Shown piece by piece: positions 38,473-45,530 of a stretch of 64,000 nucleotides of DNA. Each line of letters opens with the position of its first letter. Within the stretch, counting starts at the first letter, position 1. The stretch covers positions 4,898,001-4,962,000 of the forward strand of contig NZ_CP036537.1 of the NCBI RefSeq assembly GCF_021184025.1, read 5' to 3'. The translations under genes were made by a program, and so were the position numbers. This stretch comes from Rhodopseudomonas boonkerdii. GTDB taxonomy: Bacteria > Pseudomonadota > Alphaproteobacteria > Rhizobiales > Xanthobacteraceae. The notes beneath the pieces are model-generated. The model was given only the letters and a program-made list of their open reading frames with translations, had not been told where the DNA came from and did not search any database.

Positions 38473-38516
38473 CTGTCCCTTCCCCAAGCGGCGAAGCCGC
38501 GCAGCGGGGAGGGACA
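38473..38516. repeat. Small hairpin related to family B ends
   Basis: CCCTTCCCCAAGCGG and CGCAGCGGGGAGGGA form an imperfect hairpin between the 230-residue membrane protein and the next gene. Its CCCTCCCC/GGGGAGGG arms resemble the ends of the element at 26338-26497. Confidence 0.5.
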
Positions 38517-38519
38517 AGA

Positions 38520-38846
38520 TCAGGCCACCCGCATCATGCGGCTCGCCGGCGATCCCGTCCCATAGACATCGGCGGCCTTCCGATACGCCGCCTCCACATC
38601 GACGATCTCCGCACGCCGCAGCGCACGGGTCTGTGGTACCTGCTCCGCCGTCGCGATCAGATGCGTGATGAAGGATGGATCGGGCCGCGCGATGCGCAGC
38701 GAAGCCGGAATGGCGCGTGACACCGGCTCGGTCGAGGCGACCGCATGACTTTGCTGCTGCGGCTCCCGTTCGATGACGATATCGCCCGCCCGCCGCATCG
38801 GATGCGGCGTGGTGGGGGATACTCGGCTGGTCGCCGTGATCGACAT
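38520..38846 (-). CDS. Small hypothetical protein
   Basis: 108 residues. The N-terminal half is unstructured (Thr/Ser/Pro rich); the second half (residues about 55-95: FITHLIATAEQVPQTRALRR then AEIVDVEAAYRKAADVYG) looks like two short helices. I recognise a small conserved alphaproteobacterial type but no named family or function. ATG 38846 is used; the TTG at 38852 is two codons upstream. No partner gene. Confidence 0.55.
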   Translation of the reverse strand: MSITATSRVSPTTPHPMRRAGDIVIEREPQQQSHAVASTEPVSRAIPASLRIARPDPSFITHLIATAEQVPQTRALRRAEIVDVEAAYRKAADVYGTGSPASRMMRVA

Positions 38847-39082
38847 GGTCAAGCGCGCTCGCGTCTCAAATCAGGACAGAGGGTGGTCCCTCCGGTAGCA
38901 TTGTCGCAAGTCCCGTGCCTGATCTCTCCACAGTTGTATCGGCTTACGCGGGCCTTGCCTAAATGCGCCACACCGCTACGATTTCTTCGTCCGATGGGAA
39001 CTTCGACTCACTTTCTTGAGCAGTCAGGCCGTATTGTCGTGGCACGAATCACCGCAAGCGGCGTCCCGAAACGAGGCGACAT

Positions 39083-40792
39083 TTGACATCCGCCCCACCC
39101 GATCAGACTCCTGCCCAACTGCCCGCCATTTCCGAAGCGGACATCCTGGCGCGGCTCGGCCAGGCCGCCTTCGTCTGGGACATTGCCAGCGACGCCATCA
39201 GCTGGACCGCGGCCGCAGCGGCGATCTTCACCGACATTCCCGGCGAAACGCTCCAGCGCGGCAGCGACTTCGCCGCGCTGATCGAGCCGCACCGCGCCGT
39301 GCGCAGCGAGGCGCTGGTCTCGGCGCTGCAATCCGGCGGTACCTATCGCATCGACTATGGCCTGCGTGCCTCCACCACCGCGCCGCTGCTGTGGATCGAG
39401 GAGAGCGGCAACGTCCGCACCGGCGCCGACGGCCGGCCGCTGCGTGTCGAAGGCATCGTGCGCATCAACAACGAGCGCCACGCCCATGACCAGCAGCTCC
39501 TGAAGCTCTCGCAGCGCGATCCTGTCACCGGCGAACTCAATCGCACGCATCTGCTTGCAGCGCTCGCCGAGTCCATCGAGGAAGCCTCGCGCTTCCGCGC
39601 CAGTTTCGCCTTCATGCTGATCGCCATCGATCATCTTGGCCGCATCAACGATGCGTTCGGCTTCGACGTCGCCGACGATGTCATCGCCGATCTCGCCAGA
39701 CGCGTTCGCCTGCGGCTGCGTGGCGGCGATATCCTGGGACGCTTCTCCGGCAACAAGTTCGGCCTGGTGCTGAAGAACTGCACCGCCGACGATGCCAATG
39801 TCGCTGCCGAGCGTTTCCTCGCCGGCATTCGCGACGAGGTGATTCCGACCAAGTCCGGTCCGGTCTCCGTCACCGCCACCATCGGCGCGGTGAGCATTCC
39901 CCGTTATGGCCGCGACGTCAACGAGGCCGTCAACCGCGCCCAGGAAGCGCTCGACAGTGCCAAGCGCCGTCGCCGCGGCAGCTTCAACCTGTGGCGGCCG
40001 AACGTGGAGCGCGATGCCCAGCGCCGCGTCAATATCCGCGTCACCGACGAGATCGTGACCGCGCTGAACGAACGCCGCATCGTCTGCGCCTTCGAACCCG
40101 TGGTGCATGCCGACCGCAGCGGCCCCGCTTTCTACGAAGCGCTGGTGCGGATGAAGCAGGACGACGGCCAGTTGCTGCTGGCCCCGGACATCGTGCCGGT
40201 GGCCGAACAACTCGGACTCATTCGGCTGGTCGATCACCGCATCCTCGAACTCGTCATCGCCGAACTCGCCGCCGCGCCGCAGGCGCAGCTCTCGCTCAAT
40301 ATCTCGCCGGCCACCACCACCGATCCGGACTGGTGGGCGACCATCGAATCCATGATGCGCGCGAATCCCGGCGTCGCCGGGCGGCTGATTGTGGAAATCA
40401 CCGAAACGGTAGCCATTCACGACCTTGACGACATCAGAAGCTTCGTCAATCGCCTCAAGGCCCTCGGCAGCCGCATCGCCATCGACGATTTCGGCGCCGG
40501 CTACACCTCGTTCCGCAATCTGCGCAAGCTGGCCGTGGACATCGTCAAGATCGACGGCGCCTTCGTGCAGAACATCGCCCATTCCGCCGACGACCGCGCT
40601 TTCGTACAGACGCTGATCGATCTCTGCCGCCGCCTCGACATTGCGACCGTGGCCGAATGGGTACAGGACGAGACGAGCGCCTCGATGCTGCGCGACTGGG
40701 GCTGCAACTACATCCAGGGCCGCCTGACCGGCCTGGCTTCGGCAGACCGCCCGTGGCTGACAACGCCGCTGCCGCAAGGCGCGGTGCGTTAG
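39083..40792 (+). CDS. PAS-GGDEF-EAL protein with degenerate GGDEF site (putative c-di-GMP phosphodiesterase)
   Basis: A 569-residue signalling protein. Residues about 20-125 look like a PAS domain (AFVWDIASDAISWTAAAAAIF). Residues about 145-300 are a GGDEF domain whose active-site signature reads GRFSGNKFGLVL, so it cannot make c-di-GMP in the usual way and may bind GTP or be purely regulatory. Residues about 320-555 are an EAL domain with YEALVRM, LSLNISP, VEITETVAI, IDDFGAGYTS, VKIDG and VAEWVQDE, i.e. the metal and catalytic residues appear kept. Start is TTG 39083, with ACGAGG six bases upstream and no other start in frame nearby. Confidence 0.9.
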   Translation: MTSAPPDQTPAQLPAISEADILARLGQAAFVWDIASDAISWTAAAAAIFTDIPGETLQRGSDFAALIEPHRAVRSEALVSALQSGGTYRIDYGLRASTTAPLLWIEESGNVRTGADGRPLRVEGIVRINNERHAHDQQLLKLSQRDPVTGELNRTHLLAALAESIEEASRFRASFAFMLIAIDHLGRINDAFGFDVADDVIADLARRVRLRLRGGDILGRFSGNKFGLVLKNCTADDANVAAERFLAGIRDEVIPTKSGPVSVTATIGAVSIPRYGRDVNEAVNRAQEALDSAKRRRRGSFNLWRPNVERDAQRRVNIRVTDEIVTALNERRIVCAFEPVVHADRSGPAFYEALVRMKQDDGQLLLAPDIVPVAEQLGLIRLVDHRILELVIAELAAAPQAQLSLNISPATTTDPDWWATIESMMRANPGVAGRLIVEITETVAIHDLDDIRSFVNRLKALGSRIAIDDFGAGYTSFRNLRKLAVDIVKIDGAFVQNIAHSADDRAFVQTLIDLCRRLDIATVAEWVQDETSASMLRDWGCNYIQGRLTGLASADRPWLTTPLPQGAVR

Positions 40793-40796
40793 TCTT

Positions 40797-40955
40797 CCTT
40801 ACCTCTCCCCGCTTGCGGGGGGAGGTCGACCGTAACATGCGAGGCGCGTGGAGGTCCGGTGAGGGGACTATTCATTCGCTCCGAGTTCGTGGAGAGTCTT
40901 CTCATCCGACCGCGCTACGCGCGGCCAGCTTCTCCCCGCAAGCGGGGAGAAGGCA
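40797..40955. repeat. Family C palindromic repeat
   Basis: Left hairpin CTCCCCGCTTGCGGGG followed by GGAGGTCGACC, then GGTGAGGGG; right hairpin TCTCCCCGCAAGCGGGGAGA. The unit spans about 160 bases between the EAL gene and the DUF1304 gene and ends a few bases before the latter's ribosome-binding site. One copy in the window. Confidence 0.75.
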
Positions 40956-40969
40956 ATAACGGGGGCACC

Positions 40970-41335
40970 ATGAATCTCATCGGCAATCTCCTCACCGCGC
41001 TCGTCGCGCTGCTGCACATCTACTTCCTCGTGCTGGAGATGTTTTTCTGGCAGAAGCCGCTGGGCCTGAAGACCTTCAGAAACACACCGGAAAAGGCCGA
41101 AATCACCGCCGTGCTGGCCGCCAATCAGGGCCTCTATAACGGCTTCCTCGCCGCCGGCCTGATTTGGGGCCTGCTGCATTCCGCGCCCGCCTTTGCATTT
41201 CAGATCAAGGCGTTTTTCCTGCTCTGCGTGATCGTGGCCGGTGTCTACGGCGCCATGAGCGTGAGCAAGCGCATCCTTTATGTGCAGGCCGCCCCCGCGG
41301 CACTGGCGCTGCTGGTATTGTGGCTGGCGAGGTAG
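40970..41335 (+). CDS. DUF1304 membrane protein
   Basis: A 121-residue protein with four helices. The DUF1304 pattern is visible: NLLTALVALLHIYFLVLEMF then FWQKPLGLKTF, followed by LAANQGLYNGFLAAGLIWGL and AGVYGAMSVSKRILYVQAAP. Function unknown. GGGGGCACC precedes ATG 40970. It lies immediately after a family C repeat and before a family A copy. Confidence 0.9.
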   Translation: MNLIGNLLTALVALLHIYFLVLEMFFWQKPLGLKTFRNTPEKAEITAVLAANQGLYNGFLAAGLIWGLLHSAPAFAFQIKAFFLLCVIVAGVYGAMSVSKRILYVQAAPAALALLVLWLAR

Positions 41336-41352
41336 TCGTTACCTACTCTTCC

Positions 41353-41461
41353 CCTCGTCCTGAGGAGCCGCGCAGCGGCGTCTCGAAGGATGGCCATGTG
41401 CTCCGAGCCCGGCCATTTCATGGTTCGAGACGCGGCCTGCGGCCGCTCCTCACCATGAGGG
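41353..41461. repeat. Family A paired-hairpin repeat, copy 5
   Basis: CC-core hairpin first (CCTCGTCCTGAGGAG to CGTCTCGAAGGATGG), then GG-core (CATGGTTCGAGACG to CTCCTCACCATGAGGG). Between the DUF1304 gene and the following receptor gene, codirectional. Confidence 0.9.
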
Positions 41462-41573
41462 ACGGAGGGCTTCCGCGTTCATCTTGCCAATCCCACAACC
41501 TTCCCTCACACTCCTCATCAACGATGGCGCCCCTCGGGAAGACCGTCGACACATCATCAGGGAAGGCAACAAT

Positions 41574-42797
41574 ATGAGAGCTTCGCTCGTTCATTGGATC
41601 GCCACGTCTGTGCTGGCGACTGCGCTATCGGCCACTGCGGCACATGCCCAGAAGAAATACGATGCCGGCGCCTCGGATACCGAGATCAAGATCGGCCAGA
41701 CCGTGCCGTTCTCCGGCCCCGCCTCGGCCTATTCCTCCATCGCCAAGACCCAGGCGGCTTATTTCAAGATGATCAACGATCAGGGCGGCATCAACGGCCG
41801 CAAGATCAACCTGATTCAGTATGACGACGCCTATTCGCCGCCCAAGGCCGTGGAGCAGGTGCGCAAGCTGGTGGAGTCGGACGAAGTCCTGCTTACCTTC
41901 CAGATCATCGGCACCCCGTCCAACGCCGGTGTGCAGAAATATCTCAACACCAAGCAGGTGCCGCAGCTGTTCGCCGCCACCGGCGCCACGCGCTTCACCG
42001 ATCCGAAGAACTTCCCCTGGACCATGGGTTACAATCCCAACTACCAGACCGAAGGCCGGATCTACGCCAAGTACATTTTAAAGAACCACCCGAACGCCAA
42101 GATCGCCATCCTCTGGCAGAATGACGATCTCGGCCGCGACTATCTCACAGGCATGAAGGCCGGGCTCGGTGACAAGGCGGCGTCGATGATCGTCTCGGAT
42201 GCCTCCTATGAACTCACCGACCCGACCATCGACTCGCAGATCGTCAAGCTGAAGTCCTCCGGCGCCGACCTGCTGTTCAACGCCTCGACGCCGAAATTCG
42301 CCGCCCAGGCGATCAAGAAGGTCGCCGATCTCGGATGGAAGCCGACCCACATCGTCGACATCAATGCGACCTCGGTGGGCGCGGTGCTGGTGCCCGCCGG
42401 GCTGGAGAACAGCAAGGGTCTCATCTCTACCAATTACGGCAAGGACCCGCTCGATCCGCAATGGAAGGACGATGCCGGCATGAAGCGCTATCTGGCCTTC
42501 ATGGAGAAATACTACCCGGACGGCGACAAGAATTCGAACTTCAACACCTATGGCTACGGCAATGCGCAGCTCATGGTGGAAGTGCTGAAGCGCTGCGGCG
42601 ACGACCTCACCCGCGCCAATGTGATGAAGGTCGCAACCTCGCTGTCAGGCCTGGTGTTCGATCTTAACCTGCCCGGCATCGTCGGCTCCACCTCACCCAC
42701 CGACTACCGCGTCAACAAGCAGTTGCAGATGATGAAGTTCAACGGCGAGCGCTGGGAGCTGTTCGGCCCGATCATCGAGGATGATTCGGCGGGCTAG
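41574..42797 (+). CDS. Branched-chain amino-acid-type ABC transporter substrate-binding protein
   Basis: A 407-residue Peripla_BP_6 receptor. The signal peptide spans RASLVHWIATSVLATALSAT to AAHAQKK. The mature start has DTEIKIGQTVPFSGPASAYS; NDQGGINGRKINLIQYDDAY and YSPPKAVEQVRKLVESDEVL are family landmarks. Members bind branched-chain amino acids, amides, or aromatic acids. No permease or ATPase gene is next to it, so it must use a distant transporter. GGGAAGG precedes ATG 41574. Confidence 0.9.
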   Translation: MRASLVHWIATSVLATALSATAAHAQKKYDAGASDTEIKIGQTVPFSGPASAYSSIAKTQAAYFKMINDQGGINGRKINLIQYDDAYSPPKAVEQVRKLVESDEVLLTFQIIGTPSNAGVQKYLNTKQVPQLFAATGATRFTDPKNFPWTMGYNPNYQTEGRIYAKYILKNHPNAKIAILWQNDDLGRDYLTGMKAGLGDKAASMIVSDASYELTDPTIDSQIVKLKSSGADLLFNASTPKFAAQAIKKVADLGWKPTHIVDINATSVGAVLVPAGLENSKGLISTNYGKDPLDPQWKDDAGMKRYLAFMEKYYPDGDKNSNFNTYGYGNAQLMVEVLKRCGDDLTRANVMKVATSLSGLVFDLNLPGIVGSTSPTDYRVNKQLQMMKFNGERWELFGPIIEDDSAG

Positions 42798-42837
42798 TTG
42801 GGCGATCAGTAACTGCGCGACTTCGCCATTACTCACT

Positions 42838-42945
42838 TGTCGCCACCCGCAAAAGCGGGTGGCCCAGTAGACACCGTCGATACGGCTTGAGCACTACTGC
42901 CAGCGCTTACTGGATCGCCCGGTCAAGCCGGGCGACGACAGCAAG
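42838..42945. repeat. Family D palindromic repeat, copy 2
   Basis: TTGTCGCCACCCGCAAAAGC pairs with GCGGGTGGCCCAGTAGAC, then TACTGGATCGCCCGGTCAAG with CCGGGCGACGACAG. Matches the copy at 34432-34518 outside the variable middle. Confidence 0.8.
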
Positions 42946-42970
42946 CGAAATATAGCTTTGGCGTCTCGTC

Positions 42971-43321
42971 TCACGCCGTCTTCGTAAACATCGTCAACAC
43001 ACCATCGGCGATGTTCACGGCGACGACCTGTGCCGACGTCACACCCTTTTCCTTCAGCGCGTTGGCGGCGGCCGGCGAGGCGTCGATGGAGGCCCGCAGG
43101 CCCTTCATGTCTTCGTCGCTGGTCTTGGACACGACGTCATCGACCTGGGCCTTCACCGCCTCCGGCAGCTGCTTCACGTCGATTACCTGGATCTTGTTGA
43201 TCTGCACGGTGGATTTCGGCGAACCGCTGTCCTTTGCGGTCCCCGTCCCCTGCGCCATCACCAGTGCAGGCGTACCGAAAGACAGGGCGGCGGCGAGAGC
43301 GAGAGCTGTCATGGAGCGCAT
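42971..43321 (-). CDS. Small secreted hypothetical protein
   Basis: 116 residues. Residues 1-23 are a signal peptide (MRSMTALALAAALSFGTPAL then VMAQGTG). The mature part is one predicted alpha/beta unit: VQINKIQVIDVKQLPEAVKA, then QVDDVVSKTSDEDMKGLRAS and IDASPAAANALKEKGVTSAQ. I recognise no named family; it looks like a periplasmic protein common in related genomes. AAAGGACCGACC precedes the ATG; longer in-frame starts do not give a signal peptide. Function unknown. Confidence 0.7.
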   Translation of the reverse strand: MRSMTALALAAALSFGTPALVMAQGTGTAKDSGSPKSTVQINKIQVIDVKQLPEAVKAQVDDVVSKTSDEDMKGLRASIDASPAAANALKEKGVTSAQVVAVNIADGVLTMFTKTA

Positions 43322-43597
43322 GGTCGGTCCTTTCAGTTGATTGGACGCCCAGCGGTAACCGAGAAGTGTGCGGAAGGTCTGGAGGCGAGGTGGCAGTGAC
43401 GTGAGAAGAATGCGGCGATGATGTGGGGCGGCGAGCAGGTCGTTAACACCTGATCTGAAGTCCGGTCTTCGACTGCACAAAACCTACGGACTCATAGAAT
43501 CGCAACGTCTCCGGCCGTTTCGACCCGTGGTAACTGTAGAGGCTCTACAGCGAACACAGATCATCCTCAACGGCTTCTCTAATATGGAGCTCCGCGC

Positions 43598-44032
43598 TCA
43601 AGTCGATGGCTCGCTCGATTTTCCCTCCCCCTTGTGGGGAGGGTGGCCGGCCTCTTGGCCGGACGGGTGGAGGTAGCCCAGAGCTCGAACAATCACTTCC
43701 ATCACCCCTTCCATTTCCCGATCCACCTCGTGATTCCAGAACCGCAACACGCGAAATCCCTCGCCGCGCAAAGACGCATCGCGCATCTCATCCTTGCGGG
43801 CCGCCTCATCGACATGATGCTGCCCGCCATCGATCTCGATCACGAGCTTGTCGCGAAACGACACGAAGTCCACGATGATGTGCCTGATCGGCGCCTGCCG
43901 CCTGATGTGAAAGCCGAACGCCTTTAGCTCGCGTAGTCTCACCCACAGCTTCGCTTCCTGCGGCGTCAGGTTCTTGCGCAGTGTCGCGCGAATGCATTCG
44001 CCACGTCGACCTCGCTTGCTGTACCACCCCAC
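43598..44032 (-). CDS. DUF559 endonuclease-like protein embedded in a family B element
   Basis: A 144-residue product from a GTG start at 44032; no ATG is available after the neighbouring gene and the ATG at 44341 would overlap it. The core (about 12-120) is a DUF559 domain, a Vsr-related PD-(D/E)xK nuclease fold: LRKNLTPQEAKLWVRLRELK, FHIRRQAPI, IIVDFVSFRDKLVIEIDGGQ with the conserved Asp, Glu and Asp, then FRVLRFWNHEV. The last 20 residues (GYLHPSGQEAGHPPHKGEGK) are translated repeat DNA rather than protein family sequence. The 5' end lies in repeat DNA as well. Probably a nuclease; target unknown. Confidence 0.75.
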   Translation of the reverse strand: MGWYSKRGRRGECIRATLRKNLTPQEAKLWVRLRELKAFGFHIRRQAPIRHIIVDFVSFRDKLVIEIDGGQHHVDEAARKDEMRDASLRGEGFRVLRFWNHEVDREMEGVMEVIVRALGYLHPSGQEAGHPPHKGEGKSSEPST

Positions 44033-44102
44033 CCGTCTCGAAGCTCGCTGAACGCTCGCTTCGATCCACCCTCCCCGTCGCTGCACGCCGGGGAGGGAGA
44101 AG
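43616..44102. mobile_element. Family B element carrying a DUF559 gene (putative)
   Basis: On the minus strand the left end at 44102-44036 repeats the block CTTCTCCCTCCCCGG, GGGAGGGTG, GATCGAAGCGAGCGTTCAGC and GCTTCGAGA seen at 26338-26405. The right end at 43680-43616 has CCACCCG and GGGGGAGGGAAA, as at 26440-26497. The DUF559 gene fills the space between. No transposase and no obvious target-site duplication are visible, so calling it mobile is inference. Confidence 0.5.
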
Positions 44103-44169
44103 ATCCGCGCTTCACTCGTAATACATCGCAAATAGAAGCCGCCCGTTCCCCCCAGCCGCGCGGGAGAGA

Positions 44170-45327
44170 TCAAGAGCCCTGCGCCACTTTCTCCATCGGC
44201 ACGCGGAACATCGCGCGAAAACCGGATGCGTCGTAGCTCTTGCTGACATTGCCTGCACCGGCGATGCCAAGATCGATCAGACGCGTACCGAGCCCCTTGC
44301 GCGATGGCGTCGTCACTTCGGGACCGCCGGTCTCCCGCCAATCCAATACCAGCGTGCCGCCTTCCGTCGCCCAGGACACGGCAACGTGGCCGCGATTATT
44401 GCCGAGCGCACCATATTTCACTGCATTGGTCGCGAGCTCGTGCAGCAGCATAGAGAATGACAGCGCCGCCTTCGGATCGAGACGGATATCCGGACCATCG
44501 AGCCGAACACGCGATTTATCCGCATGAGCCGCCAGCACACCGGCGAGCACCTCGCGCAGGCCTGCCGATATCCAGCCCTGTTGCTGCAGGATGTTGTGCG
44601 CGCGGCTGAGCGCATCGAGACGGCGTTCGAAGGCGTCGACAGCATAGCGCTCCGTGACATTGCGGAGCGTCTGGTTTGCGATCGCCTGCACCAAAGCCAT
44701 CGCATTGTTCATGCGTTGGCCAAGTTCGGCATTGATCGCTGCATCCGTTCGATCGCCCACCGCAGGCGGCGCGGGATCGTGATGCCGCGCCTGCGCATAG
44801 GCGCGGACGAGATCGCGGCGCAGTTCAAGTTGCGTCATCACCTGCCGCGCCAGCGCTTCCAGCGCGATGAGCTGATCGGATAGCAAGCCGCCCGGCCGCG
44901 GCACGGTGTCGATGACGCAGACGGTACCGATGGCGACGCCTTCGGCTGCAATCAGCGGGGCCCCCGCATAGAACCGTAGATACGGCTCGCCGGTGACATG
45001 CGGATTGTCCTTCGTTCGCGGATCGCGAGTCAGGTCGGGAATATTGAGCGTCTCCGGCATCGCAAGCGCATGGGCGCAGACCGACTGCTCGATGGAGGTT
45101 TCGCAGATCTCGAGGCCGGACACCGCCTTGAACCACTGCCGCTCGGCATCCACGAGGGAGATCAGCGCCACCGGCGCGTCGCAGATCTGGCGAGCCAGCA
45201 TGACGATGTCATCGAATTCGGGCTCGGGCCCGGTATCGAGCATGCCGTAGCTGCGCAGCACCGACAGGCGCTGCGGGTCAGTGACCGCCGCCGGAATTTT
45301 GCCGGTACTCGCCTGATCGACACTCAA
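44170..45327 (-). CDS. GAF-domain HWE histidine-kinase-like protein lacking the phospho-acceptor histidine
   Basis: About 385 residues. Residues 1-170 form a GAF domain (PEPEFDDIVMLARQICDAPV; LISLVDAERQWFKAVSGLEI). The HWE kinase core follows, but the phospho-acceptor segment reads AELGQRMNNAMALVQAIANQ where the family has N/G-H-R; the His is Gln (codon CAA at 44716-44718). The ATP-binding part is kept: LLHELATNAVKYGALGNN, DWRETGGPEV and KGLGTRLIDLGI. It probably binds ATP but cannot autophosphorylate in the usual way. The start is unsure: TTG 45327 or GTG 45375; ATGs upstream at 45582 and 45660 would overlap the divergent penicillin-binding-protein gene. Confidence 0.8.
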   Translation of the reverse strand: MSVDQASTGKIPAAVTDPQRLSVLRSYGMLDTGPEPEFDDIVMLARQICDAPVALISLVDAERQWFKAVSGLEICETSIEQSVCAHALAMPETLNIPDLTRDPRTKDNPHVTGEPYLRFYAGAPLIAAEGVAIGTVCVIDTVPRPGGLLSDQLIALEALARQVMTQLELRRDLVRAYAQARHHDPAPPAVGDRTDAAINAELGQRMNNAMALVQAIANQTLRNVTERYAVDAFERRLDALSRAHNILQQQGWISAGLREVLAGVLAAHADKSRVRLDGPDIRLDPKAALSFSMLLHELATNAVKYGALGNNRGHVAVSWATEGGTLVLDWRETGGPEVTTPSRKGLGTRLIDLGIAGAGNVSKSYDASGFRAMFRVPMEKVAQGS

Positions 45328-45530
45328 CCTCGGCTCGTCCTTCCCACGGCGGAGTGCTCCCGCGCTGCCCCTCACTTCAGCGAATTCCGCACGCCAGTTC
45401 AATCGGTTCCTGCGCGGGCGTCCGCGCCTTCGACGACGCACGAGATGGAACCGCGTTTCCGATACGTTAATCTTCGCTTTACGGCACTTTAAACCGGCCC
45501 CGATACGCTCGCTGCAACGGAGCTTGGTGT

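Noticed and set aside
39008..40777. A 589-codon open frame on the minus strand
   Set aside because: Antisense shadow of the PAS-GGDEF-EAL gene.
44032..44341. Longer N-terminus of the DUF559 protein from ATG 44341
   Set aside because: The extra 103 residues overlap the end of the neighbouring kinase-like gene and translate repeat DNA.
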